A stretch of 64,000 nucleotides of DNA from Isoperla grammatica (taxonomy: Eukaryota > Arthropoda > Insecta > Plecoptera > Perlodidae). Shown here piece by piece: positions 1 through 9,833 of the stretch (positions are counted from its first letter, which is position 1; the number at the start of each line of letters is the position of its first letter). The notes below the pieces were generated by a model. It made no database searches, was not told where the DNA came from, and saw only the letters and a list, made by a program, of their open reading frames with translations. The DNA is taken from the NCBI GenBank assembly GCA_945910005.1, contig OX246749.1, forward strand, positions 27,723,260 through 27,787,259. Direction: 5' to 3'. The position numbers and the translations under genes were made by a program.

Positions 1-350
1 GTGCAAATGCTGTATTATATCGAGGCGTCATAAATGTTCGGACAAAGAGACAACTAGCCCCTGCTAGTTGTTGCGTCGGCAAGAGAAGCCAAGAAACAAA
101 GACCAGGCTGCCAACAGGTCATCAATTGTACCATACTATCATCAATGAATCACATCAAGTGGCTCTATTTACAAACAACACGAATCATTCTACTTCAGCA
201 GAAGGTTTAGAAAATGGGGTTGGATTTGAGGAAATAATCTAAGGGTACAATAAATAAATATAAGTAATCTGTTGGATCCTGTCCCAACATTTGGCTACAC
301 CTGCTGGTATCAACGAGTTGTTAACTATATCTCCCCCGTTCTGTCCACAG
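1..350. other. no gene recognised upstream of gene 1
   Basis: No coding exon, RNA gene or mobile element is recognised here. The stretch ends in a pyrimidine-rich acceptor (CTGTCCACAG, 341-350) for the first visible exon of gene 1, so it is probably intron. The signal-peptide exon of that gene must lie outside the window. Confidence 0.4.
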
Positions 351-525
351 AGGCAATACAAGCAACAAGTGACGGGCAGCGGTATCGACGGCGTTGAACT
401 GTTTCCGTCTCTCTCGGGGGTGTTGGGACATCTGGCCATAGACGGAGAGCTGGAGGACATCTCTCGGCTGTCCTCCTTGGAGGTCGCCGGTCACAGAGCT
501 TCCTCGCGCTCAGTCAGCTTTGCAG
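351..525 (+). CDS. gene 1, first visible exon (Ig-type membrane protein)
   Basis: This is a predicted internal exon between an acceptor (CTGTCCACAG) and a donor (TGCAG|GTAGAC). It is open for 58 codons beginning RQYKQQV and ends in phase 1. That is exactly the phase needed by the next exon at 662, where the split codon becomes Asp. The encoded stretch (GVLGHLAIDGELEDISRL) is not a recognisable domain by itself; it could be the N-terminal linker before the Ig domain. Support comes only from splice signals and phase continuity. It could instead be untranslated or intronic. Confidence 0.45.
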
Positions 526-661
526 GTAGACACTCTGGATTCTATTTGACCATCAGTTGTGGGCTTTCCTAAAGTAGGAACATCTGTGCAACCAGTCTTC
601 AATCTGATCATGGGCTTATAATTATCATAAATGAAAAGATGTTATGTTCTGTGTTGCGTAG

Positions 662-808
662 ATGCGTATTACGAACTGCCCATGATAATTGGCCAACAAG
701 TCAACCTCAGGTGTTACTACAACCAAGAGGAACTGGATCCAAGTTCACACGAGCGCAATGTCGAGGCCAGCTGGCTGCGTCTGGACTCGATCATTGAAGC
801 GATGGATG
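662..808 (+). CDS. gene 1, Ig domain exon a (first cysteine half)
   Basis: The exon lies between a weak acceptor (GTTGCGTAG, ends 661) and a donor (GGATG|GTAAAG). It encodes a stretch with VNLRCYYN followed by a tryptophan (VEASWLRLD), the usual C...W core of an immunoglobulin fold. It is 147 nt, phase 1 at both ends, and in frame with the exons on either side. It holds the first half of one Ig domain; the second half with the Y-x-C motif is in the next exon. A domain split by an intron differs from gene 2, where each Ig domain is one exon. The protein is probably a cell-surface receptor or adhesion molecule; no orthologue is named. Confidence 0.65.
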
Positions 809-1181
809 GTAAAGTAGACGCCTTCCCTCTCTGTCCATCTAGTGATAAGCCTACAGTAATACAGCTACGTGTCGGGGTTCACAGATAAACATGTGTTATC
901 AGTCACGTACACAAGACGGCATTCAAAACCTCGAGGGTTTGTGGTGCCTTGTCCAATGTCACTGTTTAGCTCGATGGGTTGTGGGCTAAAATTGATAACA
1001 GAGGAGCGTACTTCAAGTATAAAATCACCAGTGTTTTAGTCACTGCTGCCCCAAATAATTAACTAGTCATATTGTAATTCCTCTTAGAGATGAATTAGAT
1101 ATGTTGTGTAGAGCACATTTCTCCGACTGCATAATTGCCATGCAACAAACGTAATGACTCACCAGCGTAGCTCAGCTGTGT

Positions 1182-1250
1182 CTCCTTGCAGGGCAGCCAA
1201 CCGTCAATGTAGCTGAGCTGTATCTCCTTTATTCCATTTCTTTATTTACC
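1182..1250 (+). repeat. partial duplicate of the exon 3 acceptor inside intron 2 of gene 1
   Basis: The sequence CTTGCAGGGCAGCCAAC at about 1185-1201 repeats the acceptor and first bases of the true exon at 1323. It is itself bracketed by two near-identical copies of GTAGCTSAGCTGTRTCTCCTT. The in-frame continuation from this decoy acceptor meets a stop after about 24 codons, so it looks like a duplicated splice site and not a working exon. Confidence 0.5.
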
Positions 1251-1322
1251 GGCAACAGGGCATAGGGGGGCCCAGGGCCCCACAAGTGCGATACAATAAA
1301 AAGAATAACTCGTGTCTTGCAG

Positions 1323-1508
1323 GGCAGCCAACTACTAGCGACGCGGTCGTCTACTCAATCAAAGACAACGGCAGAATAACACACCTGACGGCGCCTTCTT
1401 ACCACAACCGGGAGGCGGTGGAAGGTTTCTACCAGTGTCGGGTGCTGAAGGAAGGGAGAGAGACCATTCTCGTTGCGTACGGAGTTTCCTTGCTTGATTC
1501 ATACATAG
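1323..1508 (+). CDS. gene 1, Ig domain exon b (second cysteine half)
   Basis: The exon runs from CTTGCAG (acceptor ends 1322) to CATAG|GTAACC. It is 186 nt and phase 1 at both ends. It encodes the second half of the Ig domain and contains EGFYQCRVL, the canonical Y-x-C before strand G, followed by a terminal strand (ETILVAYGVSLLD). Together with the exon at 662 it gives C...W...YQC in the right order and spacing. It leads directly into the transmembrane exon, so this appears to be the membrane-proximal Ig domain. Confidence 0.7.
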
Positions 1509-1628
1509 GTAACCATTCTTTGCTTCATTCTGGATGTTGACACTCTAGTCTAGTCCCACTTACAAGTTGAACAACACCAATCATTACAAGAAGTTATAGT
1601 CATTTCACTTAAGTTTTGTTTGTTTTAG

Positions 1629-1740
1629 GTATAAGAGATATGATCGACAAAGCAATCATAATTCTTGCCCTGTTGGCACTACTGCTGGCCATCCACCTCC
1701 TCATCTTCATATGTTGCGTGTACAGCCACGATAACAACAC
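1629..1740 (+). CDS. gene 1, transmembrane exon
   Basis: After the acceptor TGTTTTAG the exon encodes G-I-R-D-M-I-D-K and then a continuous hydrophobic stretch (AIIILALLALLLAIHLLIFI), then CCVYSHDNN. This is a clear single transmembrane helix of about 22 residues with cytoplasmic cysteines after it, so the protein is type I. A donor (CAC|GTTAGT) at 1741 gives phase 2, matching the exon at 2496. If the donor is not used, the frame stops at 1779-1781 and would yield a short-tailed form. Both outcomes are possible. Confidence 0.7.
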
Positions 1741-1861
1741 GTTAGTGCCGTCATTCCACAACTATCAATATATGACCTAGTTTTGAACCGGCCATCTTGG
1801 TATACTTGGCATTGGCTTCATACTTGGAAGATTACATTGACATAGTTTAGTGGGTAGGTTC

Positions 1862-2495
1862 CACAGCCTTGTGATTGTTTCAGATGTTGGGACTATCTCT
1901 GCCTCCACCTTCCTTGGGTGGGCGGCAAGCCGTTGTCTCATTCCACAGCCTTCTGAATGTTTCAGATGTTGGGACTATCTCTGTCTCCACCTTCCTTGAA
2001 GGGCCGGCAAGCCGTTGTCTCGTTCCACAGCCTTCTGAATGTTTCAGATGTTGGGACTATCTCTGGCTCCACCTTCCTTGGGGGGGGGGCGGCAAGCCGT
2101 TGTCTCGTTTCACAGTCTTCTGAATGTTTCAGATGTTGGAACTATCCCTGTCTCCACCTTCCTTGGGGGGCTGGCAAGCCGTTGTCTCGTTCCACAGCCT
2201 TCTGAATGTTTCAAATGTTGGGACTATCTCTGTCTCCACCTTCCTTGGGAGGCCGGCAAGCCGTTGTCTCGTTCCACAGACTTCTGAATGTTTCAGATTT
2301 GGGACTATCTCTGTCTCCACCTTCCTTGGGGGGCTGGCAAGCCGTTGTCTCGTTCCACAGCCTTCTGAATGTTTCAGATGTTGGGACTATCTCTGTCTCC
2401 ACCTTCCTTGGGGGGGCGGTAAGCCGTTGTCTCGTTCCACAGACTTCTGAATGTTTCAGATGTTGGGACTATCTCTGTCTCCACCTTCCTTGCAG
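1862..2495 (+). repeat. 82-bp tandem array (8 copies) ending in the acceptor of gene 1 exon 5
   Basis: About eight copies of an 82-bp unit (one is 85 bp) fill the intron between the transmembrane exon and the first tail exon. Each copy carries two acceptor-like sites, CGTTCCACAG and GAATGTTTCAG, and the words CTCCACCTTCCTTGG. In the last copy the word becomes CTTCCTTGCAG, which serves as the predicted acceptor of the exon at 2496. The first 25 or so exon bases (GGGCGGTAAGCCGTTGTCTC) are themselves repeat sequence, so the array crosses the intron-exon boundary. Confidence 0.85.
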
Positions 2496-2637
2496 GGGCG
2501 GTAAGCCGTTGTCTCAAGCCAGTTCTGGGACTATCCCGGTCGAGCAAATGTGGAGTAGTCCTTGTGAGAGTGATGAGTCGGAGTTAAGCTGGGAGCCGCC
2601 ATTACCACCGATACCCGGCAATGTGTCCAATGACAAG
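2496..2637 (+). CDS. gene 1, cytoplasmic tail exon (proline-rich)
   Basis: The acceptor CTTCCTTGCAG (ends 2495) and donor GACAAG|GTACCG bound a 142-nt exon that accepts the phase 2 left by the transmembrane exon and ends in phase 0. It encodes GGKPLSQASSGTIPVEQMW, an acidic patch (CESDESELSW) and EPPLPPIPG, which has the look of an SH3-binding PxxP segment. The first seven or eight residues come from the 82-bp repeat. If the donor is skipped the frame stops ten codons on (VPKLVQSSI). A signalling role of the tail is inference. Confidence 0.6.
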
Positions 2638-3016
2638 GTACCGAAATTAGTTCAGTCCAGTATTTAACTAAATTCAAAATTACATGTTTTATAAAAAAAA
2701 AACTTATTAAATTAACAAATTAAAAAATTGGCACCCAGTCCAGTATTAAATCCAAGATCTAAGTAGGCCTATTCTAACTTGGTGGTGGAAAATTTAATGT
2801 CACTCGGAAAAAACATTAAATATTAACAAACAGATTTTTTTTAAAAGCTTCTCCCTAAACACATTTACGTAATTAAAACATAAACAATACAAAGTAACAG
2901 GTAGCACCATAAGCTTACTGATTGCATGTAAATGTTTTAAAGACACCTTGGAGGCTAGTCTAGGACCAGCTACCAAGCCGAGAGCAAACCGCTAAACATA
3001 CCCAAACAAGTTACAG
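2638..3016. other. intron of gene 1, AT-rich
   Basis: AT-rich sequence between predicted tail exons. No repeat or RNA gene is recognised. It ends in a candidate acceptor CAAGTTACAG (ends 3016) with a poor pyrimidine tract. Confidence 0.4.
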
Positions 3017-3248
3017 GAGTTCCCGCTCACAACCCCCTCGAGCACGTCCTCCGAGCAGGTCAACGTGACCATGGAGGTCGGACTGTTTGCCAAAGACGTT
3101 GTCCAGGATCCAGGGGGGGACGAAAGAAGCATAAACGCCATCCCACTTAGCCCACACCACAGTGTGTACGATATAGAGGGAGAAAAAGGACAGAACTTTT
3201 TGCCAGATTTCAATTATGACATGTCCTGGTGTCATAAAACCACAGCAG
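3017..3248 (+). CDS. gene 1, second cytoplasmic tail exon
   Basis: The frame is open from the candidate acceptor at 3016 in phase 0, as required by the previous exon, to the donor ACAGCAG|GTACGTG at 3249. It encodes a Ser/Thr-rich start (EFPLTTPSSTSSEQVNV), LFAKDVVQDPGGDE, and a tyrosine-containing end (HSVYDIEGEKGQNF, then NYDMSW). The tyrosines sit in acidic contexts and could be phosphorylation sites; this is inference. The last 80 or so bases plus the donor are the founder of the 112-bp array that follows. No downstream exon is recognised because the next 4.7 kb are repeats and mobile DNA. An alternative acceptor at 3058 would shorten the exon by 42 nt and keep frame. Confidence 0.6.
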
Positions 3249-4965
3249 GTACGTGCACACACCCAGGGTGTTACATGTGCGATATAGAGAAAGAGGAGGG
3301 GCAGAACTTCTTGCCAGACCTAGAGTTTGACATGTCCTTCTGTGATAAAGCCAGCAGCAGGTACGTGCACACACCCAGGGTGTTACATGTGCGGTATAGA
3401 GGAAGAAGATGGGCAGAACTTCTTGCCAGACCTAGAGTTTGACATGTCCTTCTGTAATAAAGCCAGCAGCAGGTACGTGCACACACCCAGGGTGTTACAT
3501 GTGCGATATAGAGGAAGAAGACGGGCAGAACTTCTGGCCAGACCTAGAGTTTGACATGTCCTTCTGTAATAAAGCCAGCAGCAGGTACGTGCACACACCC
3601 AGGGTGTTACATGTGCGGTATAGAGGAAGAAGACGGGCAGAACTTCTTGCCAGACCTAGAGTTTGACATGTCCTTCTGTAATAAAGCCAGCAGCAGGTAC
3701 GTGCACACACCCAGGGTGTTACATGTGCGCTATAGAGGAAGAAGACGGGCAGAACTTCTTGCCAGACCTAGAGTTTGACATGTCCTTCTGTAATAAAGCC
3801 AGCAGCAGGTACGTGCACACACCCAGGGTGTTACATGTGCGATATAGAGAAAGAGGACGGGCAGAACTTCTTGCCAGACCTAGAGTTTGACATGTCCTTC
3901 TGTAATAAAGCCAGCAGCAGGTACGTGCACACACCCAGGGTGTTACATGTGCAATATAGAGGAAGAAGACGGGCAGAACTTCTTGCCAGGCCTAGAGTTT
4001 GACATGTCCTTCTGTAATAAAGCCGGCAGCAGGTACGTGCACACACCCAGGGTGTTACATGTGCGATATAGAGGAAGAAGACAGGCAAAACTTCTTGCCA
4101 GACCTATAGTTTGACATGTCCTTCTGTAATAAAGCCAGCAGCAGGTACGTGCACACACCCAGGGTGTTACATGTGCAATATAGAGGAAAAAGACGGGCAG
4201 AACTTCTTGCCAGACCTAGAGTTTGACATGTCCTTCTGTAATAAAGCCAGCAGCAGGTACGTGCACACACCCAGGGTGTTACATGTGCGATATAGAGGAA
4301 GAAGACGGGCAGAACTTCTTGCCAGACCTATAGTTTGACATGTCCTTCTGTAATAAAGCCAGCAGCAGGTACGTGCACACACCCAGGGTGTTACATGTGC
4401 GATATAGAGGAAGAAGACGGACAGAACTTCTTGCCAGACCTAGAGTTTGACATGGTATTCTGTAATAAAGCCAGCAGCAGGTACGTGTACACACCTAGGG
4501 TGTTACATGTGCGATATAGAGGAAGAATACGGGCAGAACTTCTTGCCAGACCTAGAGTTTGACATGTCCTTCTGTAATAAAGCCAGCAGCAGGTACGTGC
4601 ACACACCCAGGGTGCTACATGTGCGATATAGAGGAAGAAGACGGACAGAACTTCTTGCCAGACCTAGAGTTTGACATGTCCTTCTGTAATAAAGCCAGCA
4701 GCAGGTACGTGCAAACACCCAGGGTGTTACATGTGCGATATAGAGAAAGAAGACGGGCAGAACTTCTTGCCAGACCTAGAGTTAGACATGTCCTTCTGTA
4801 ATAAAGCCAGCAGCAGGTACGTGCAAACACCCAGGGTGTTACATGTGCGATATAGAGAAAGAAGACGGGCAGAACTTCTTGCTTGACCTATAGTTTGACA
4901 TGTCTTTCTGTAATAAAGCCAGCAGCAGGTACGTGCACACACCCAGGGTGTTACATGTGTACACG
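3249..4965 (+). repeat. 112-bp tandem array, each unit an exon end plus splice donor
   Basis: Fifteen further copies of a 112-bp unit follow the exon at 3017. Each unit contains a diverged copy of the exon end (peptide like DIEEEDGQNFLPDLEFDMSF) followed by CAGCAG|GTACGTGCACAC. The donor occurs at 3249 and then every 112 bp exactly to 4929, 16 in all. The unit is not a multiple of three, so reading straight through changes frame. The ancestral frame remains open in most units; units near 4107, 4331 and 4892 carry TAG. The tyrosines of the founder exon are replaced by other residues in the repeats. Confidence 0.9.
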
Positions 4966-4996
4966 TCCATTGACATAAATAATTTAACTATACATT

Positions 4997-5368
4997 TTAT
5001 TCACCTATTTCCAATACATATAAGTTTTGAATTGGCCGAATGAGTTCACCTGTCGCTGTCTTAAGACGGGCCACTCTACAGTGTCCATCTTGACCTTCAA
5101 ACACCTCTACTACCCGAGCTAAAGGCCAATCCATACGTTTAGTCAAATTGTCTCCAATTAGAACATTGTCATTGACTGCAACTGCACTTGAACGTCCGTT
5201 CGATTGCCTTGGTGCCTTCTGTCTTAAAAACCCCAGATATTCTCGACGAAAACGTTCTCGAAGATTATCCTGGAGTCGTTGACAAAAGTGAACCCGCCTT
5301 TCAAAACTTCTCCGATCCAATTGATCAATCTCGGGGAATATCGAATCTTCTTGCTTTTGAATGAACAT
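4997..5368 (-). pseudogene. BEL/Pao polyprotein C-terminus (DUF5641-like)
   Basis: This 123-residue open frame matches the pattern of the last domain of BEL/Pao polyproteins. It has a basic ERRVHFCQRLQDNLRERFR helix, EYLGFLRQK, then VNDNVLIGD and WPLARVVEVFEGQDG, and ends in RPIQNLYVLE. It is separated by a frame change from the integrase remnant upstream on the same strand, so the polyprotein is not continuous. Confidence 0.75.
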
Positions 5369-5377
5369 AGCAGGTGT

Positions 5378-5907
5378 TTACGGTCTCGTATCTCGCCCAT
5401 CTTCTGTTATGTACGTCAAAGGTCGTGCATTGATTACTGCCTCGCAATCACACAAAATAGTGATCATTTCTTCATAATCTAACGAGGCTCGACCCAACAC
5501 TCGTCGTAAAAGTTCTTTTACCATACGAACTAGACGCTCCCACCAGCCACCCCACCATGCTGCTGTAGGGGGGTTGAACTTCCATTTTTTTTTTTTTTTT
5601 TGTACGACCATTGATGCTTGAACCTCTTCCCAACTTATGGCTTTGAACATCTTCGTCCACAGTCGAGTCCCACTGAGAATAAAAAAATAAATAAATGTGT
5701 AGGCTCGTACAATCATTCTGGACCCTCCCACCATCTGGAGGAAACCAACTTCCGTGCAGAACAACCTCGTGAAGGTAGATCTACAGGATTGTTTATTCCA
5801 GATATATGTTTCCATTGACAACTTGTTGTCAGTCTTCTTATTTCAGTGACACGATTCCAAACATAAACACCCCAGTGGTCTTCAAGACTGAATCCAACAC
5901 AAAGCAT
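5378..5907 (-). pseudogene. BEL/Pao RNase H end and integrase remnant
   Basis: One frame (5713-5907) carries a WKHISGINNPVDLPSRG block, the end of the RNase H region in BEL/Pao elements. A second frame (5378-5821) carries FNPPTAAWWGGWWERLVR and EAVINARPLTYI, the C-terminal integrase signature. The catalytic start of the integrase is missing. An A-rich run (T-run at 5586-5600 on +) interrupts the region, and frames change at least once, so it cannot make an active enzyme. Confidence 0.75.
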
Positions 5908-5946
5908 TCACTAAACACATGCAACGACCAACTAGCCCTCGGTGCA

Positions 5947-6614
5947 TTATTTGGGTTGAACCACCTTGAAATCACTAATTCTTCTTCTATTTCTATGTCT
6001 TCTTCTTCTTCTATTTCGAGTAATTAGACCCATTAACGTCCAACCAATGTAGGTCCCAATTGCCACCAATCCAGAAGACAAAACATGACGCTCTCCAGTC
6101 AACAACAATCCAAGTACATCTGCCCCCAACAACAACTCAATCTTACTTGCTGGACTAGTATCGGACAACTGAATGTTCTTTTCTTTCAGTTCTGCCATCC
6201 ACGGTCCGTTTCGAATAGCTGAAACCTTACCACAAATGGACGGGTGACTCAAAACTTTGATTTTTCTTTCAACAAGAATACCATTGTTGTCACCACTCAG
6301 CAGCTCAATTTCGTGAACATTATGGTGCTGAACGTTAGTCTGAGTACCCCCAAACAAACTGTGTTGGAGGCTAACCTTCCCCTCAACTTTAAGACACATT
6401 GTTTGGGAACCTCTGAAAGAATGTACGATTTTTGAGATCCAGTGTCTAGAAGTGCTCGAACCAATCTTGATTTACCATTCTGATGAATTCGAACCACCAG
6501 AGTCTGCAACACTACATCGTCTGAGGTTGAAACATTATTTAATGTCGAAATCATATGGTTACTCCCACCATTAGGTTGACTGTAAGTATCGGTACCATGG
6601 CTCGGACACATCAA
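5947..6614 (-). pseudogene. BEL/Pao aspartic protease, frameshifted
   Basis: The frame 6297-6614 has ALLDTGSQKSYI, an aspartic protease active-site motif of the BEL/Pao type (peptidase A17/DUF1758). The partner frame 5947-6399 continues with IELLLGADVLG and VAIGTYIGWTLMG. The two frames overlap by about 100 nt, showing one frameshift. After this the reverse transcriptase is absent; the next recognisable block is RNase H. Confidence 0.75.
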
Positions 6615-6632
6615 ACTATGATGCTTGTTTTT

Positions 6633-7829
6633 TCAAATCGTACATACTTTTGTAACTTTACAATACTTTGAGATATGCCCGCGTTTTAAACAATTAAAAC
6701 TAGCCTTGGATTTTAGCACCCTCTTCTTCCTGTCTTCCAAACCCATAGAACTAACCATAATACATTCATTAAAATGGTGACACTTGTCACAGAAGACACA
6801 TTTTAATTTTTTGTTGTACTCACATGTTGTGTTGTTCAATAAACCCGAAGCCGTGGGCACATCAGGAGATTTGGGTTTTTCTTGAATTTGTTTCTTCGAG
6901 AAACTGGCCATTGCCAATTTAACGCGTTCCTCGCCCTCCACTTCGGTTTTCAAAAAACGCATCAACTCCTTGAGCGTATCTTCCTCCTGATTTGTAGCTG
7001 AATATGAAGTTGACGTCACCTTGCTTCTTACCCATGTCCGCAATATATCTTCTGGTAAGCATGATTCCACCAATGGATACAGTATAGCGGCATACTTGTC
7101 ACGCGTCACATTTAATGATTCAAGTGCTCTCAAATGAGCCTCGAGTTGGTCGTACAAATACGTCAAATCTGTTTTAATATTGACCTTCATTACTAATCGT
7201 AGTAGCTCGCGAACATAACACTCAATGATTGCCTCGTCACGACCAAATCGAGATATTAAGGCGTCGACGGCTTTGGGGTAATTTTCCACCGTTTGTGCGA
7301 AACTACTAATCAAATTCCTTGGCCTAGAATTATCTGCCATTGCATCAAGTTAATAATAAAACTTATCTTCCGCTGGCATGCTATCATCTTCATGAATTCT
7401 TTTAAATTGGCCCCAAAAACCTAGCCATTCTTTTCATTCGCCATTAAATTTCTTGATCTGGATTGCTGGTAGTTTACATTGTCGTACGCCACTGTCGAGA
7501 ACGACTGCTCCGGATTGACCTTGACCCGTCTGTTGACCCACAGATGACAAACACTGGTCTACTTCATATTTTAACACTAAAAATTCTTCCCTCCGCTTTT
7601 CAATTTCCATATACTCGTCATTAAACGCGTCACTTGACGCGTCACTATTCAGAAGATCTAAAATCTTCGTATCCATTTCTTGCAGAGTTTGTATTTTATC
7701 ATTTAAAATACACATGAACTTACTCAACACATGTCGGTCTCGTCCACTCCCAAGTTCCCCCTCGATGAATTTGGATACACGAGTTACTGCTGCACGTACT
7801 GGAGCTCTTAAACGGTTTAATTTATCCAT
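6633..7829 (-). pseudogene. BEL/Pao gag with two in-frame stop codons
   Basis: The frame starting at 7829 (MDKLNRLRAPVRAAV) runs into KLPAIQIKKFNGE, the conserved start of the DUF1759 gag core. It stops by TGA near 7433 and again by TAA near 7353, and then reopens in the same frame to 6633. The downstream part has SRFGRDEAIIECYVRELL, typical of the core, and a CCHC-like zinc knuckle (CLKRGHISKYC). The interruption means the gag is dead as it stands. Confidence 0.8.
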
Positions 7830-7840
7830 CTTTACTTAGG

Positions 7841-7857
7841 TCCTGTCACGGTCGCCA
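7841..7857 (-). promoter_or_regulatory. primer binding site of the BEL/Pao element
   Basis: On the - strand TGGCGACCGTGACAGGA begins three bases after the expected CA end of the 5' LTR and about 12 bases ahead of the gag start codon. TGGCGACC-type sites are common in BEL/Pao elements. The LTR itself would extend from about 7861 towards higher coordinates; its outer end is not found. Confidence 0.5.
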
Positions 7858-7860
7858 AAT

Positions 7861-8066
7861 TGTTCAAAGTAGAACTAAAGTAAAAAGATTTATAAACTCT
7901 TGGAGATATTTTATTGTCTCCACACAACTACACGGTACAGCCAAACTGGATACAAAACACAGAGAGGAATAAAACACCCCCATCGCTAAGCAAAGAGAAA
8001 TAACAATGACACATGAACCAAGGTTAATTACACTTGTTTATCTTGAAGGTCTTCCGCTCGTAACAG
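7861..8066 (-). mobile_element. probable 5' LTR remnant of the BEL/Pao element
   Basis: The position just outside the primer binding site identifies this as LTR sequence. It contains AATAAA-type words on the + strand only and no second copy is present near 4975 to compare it with. The 16-bp minisatellite starts at its far side and may have grown inside the LTR. Confidence 0.35.
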
Positions 8067-8067
8067 C

Positions 8068-9116
8068 TTGCACTGCCCAATGCTTGCACTGCCCTATGCT
8101 TGCCCTGCCCTATGCTTGCACTGCCCAATGCTTGCACTGCCCAATGCTTGCACTGCCCTATGCTTGCACTGCCCAATGCTTGCACTGCCCAATGCTTGCA
8201 CTGCCCAATGCTTGTACTGCCCAATGCTTGCACTGCCCTATGCTTGCACTGCCCAATGCTTGCACTGCCCAATGCTTGCACTGCCCAATGCTTGCACGGC
8301 CCTATGCTTGCACTGCCCAATGCTTGCACTGCCCAATGCTTGCACTGCCCAATGCTTGCACTGCCCAATGCTTGTACTGCCCAATGCTTGCACTGCCCAA
8401 TGCTTGCACTGCCCAATGCTTGCACTGCCCAATGCTTGCACGGCCCTATGATTGCACTGCCCAATGCTTGCACTGCCCAATGCTTGCACTGCCCTATGCT
8501 TGCACTGCCCAATGCTTGCACCGCCCAATGCTTGCACTGCCCTATGCTTGCACTGCCCAATGATTGCACTGACCATGCTTGCACTGCCCTGTGCTTGCAC
8601 TGACCTGTGCTTGCACTGCCCAATGCTTGCACTGCCCAATGCTTGCACTGCCCTGTGCTTGCACTGCCCTATGCTTGCACTGCCCTGTGCTTGCACTGCC
8701 CTGTGCTTGCACTGCCCTGTGCTTGCACTGCCCTGTGCTTGCACTGCCCTGTGCTTGCACTGCCCAATGCTTGCACTGCCCAATGCTTGCACTGCCTTAT
8801 GCTTGTACTGCCCAATGATTGCACTGACCATGCTTGCACTGCCCTGTGCTTGCACTGCCCAATGCTTGTACTGCCCAATGCTTGCACTGCCCTATGCTTG
8901 CACTGCCCAATGCTTGCACTGCCCTATGCTTGCACTGCCCAATGCTTGCACTGCCCAATGCTTGTACTGCCCAATGCTTGCACTGCCCAATGATTGCACT
9001 GACCATGCTTGCACTGCCCTGTGCTTGCACTGCCCAATGCTTGCACTGCCCAATGATTGCACTGCCCAATGTTTGCACTGCCCTATGCTTGCACTGCCCT
9101 ATGCTTGCACTGCCCT
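8068..9116. repeat. 16-bp minisatellite, about 65 copies
   Basis: The unit is GCACTGCCCAATGCTT with main variants CCCTATG and CCCTGTG. Because the unit has no stop in any frame and 16 is not a multiple of three, long open frames appear in all + and several - frames; these are not genes. A variant block around TGATTGCACTGACCATG occurs near 8562, 8816 and 8992, showing that larger blocks were also duplicated. Confidence 0.95.
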
Positions 9117-9376
9117 GTTGAGTGGACAAGCTGTGTCTCAACAGGTTCTCCATGAACAACAACAACGCTGAAAGCGGCTCCAAGCTCATCGAGTGTAAGA
9201 TACCAGAGAGCCTCGTGAGTGAACCCGCACAGTTCAAGAAGTGCAGCGATCGCTCCTGTTACTTGAAGCGAAGGCCCTCGATACAACGCCTCGAGACGCT
9301 TTCCCTCGTCGGGGAGGCGTAAAACACATAATTTATTTGCAAAATGGTGATGGATTTCAACAAAAGAGGATATCAT
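9083..9376 (-). CDS. unrecognised open frame next to the minisatellite
   Basis: The frame of 97 codons reads from MISSFVEIHHH into a protein-like segment (LPDEGKRLEALYRGPSLQV, then ELCGFTHEALWYLTLDELG) and finally into the minisatellite. The balanced composition of about 70 residues before the repeat suggests real or former coding sequence. No family is recognised. It may be an exon of an unidentified gene or a piece of a mobile element. Confidence 0.25.
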   Translation of the reverse strand: MISSFVEIHHHFANKLCVLRLPDEGKRLEALYRGPSLQVTGAIAALLELCGFTHEALWYLTLDELGAAFSVVVVHGEPVETQLVHSTGQCKHRAVQA

Positions 9377-9833
9377 TTAAAAACTTGCATCAATATTTCT
9401 GCTTTGATTTGTGTAGTACAATAATATGTTTACAGTTGTGCAGTCAAACGCCAAATGTGTTTGAAGCTTTAATTTCATGTGTATTACAAGTTTTTGTTTC
9501 GAATAAAATCAATGAATAAACTGAAATAAATCTATTTGAGTCATTCTTTGTGTTTACCTACTCCAATATTGTCACTTTGTGAGGTTTGAGAAAGAACAAC
9601 CTTAATGCTGCACGCACCTTTTGACTACTTGGCATTACACAAAATGAGCTTTCTGCATTCAGGAAGAATGTGATAAGCAACCGAATGTGGCTTGTGCCGC
9701 CTTAAGGAAGTCTTTGTGAAACCTTGTATTGTAGTGTGGTATACTATAAATTAATCAAACCTTGATTACATTAAAAGTTACAATATCCGGTAAGCGTAAA
9801 AATCTTGTCGAGGTCTAATATTTAACTTAAGTC
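9377..9833. other. no feature recognised
   Basis: AT-rich sequence without recognisable coding, RNA or repeat structure. Several AATAAA words occur near 9500-9525 on +. Confidence 0.4.

Larger units (their letters stand above)
4975..7862 (-). mobile_element. decayed BEL/Pao LTR retrotransposon, internally deleted
   Basis: Read on the - strand the order is primer binding site, gag, aspartic protease, RNase H end, integrase remnant, and DUF5641-type C-terminus, which is the BEL/Pao order. Several parts are broken: two in-frame stops in gag, a frameshift in the protease, no reverse transcriptase between protease and RNase H end, and only the C-terminal part of the integrase. No 3' LTR is seen; the sequence next to 4975 is the 112-bp array of gene 1. 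The insertion or deletion therefore happened at the edge of that array. Confidence 0.8.

Noticed and set aside
2129..2402. - strand frames across the 82-bp array
   Set aside because: Repeat artefacts on the strand opposite to the supported exons.
8006..9237. Long open frames on both strands with CLHCPMLALPNACTAQ-like repeats
   Set aside because: They follow from a 16-bp repeat without stop codons; periodicity and presence in many frames show an artefact.
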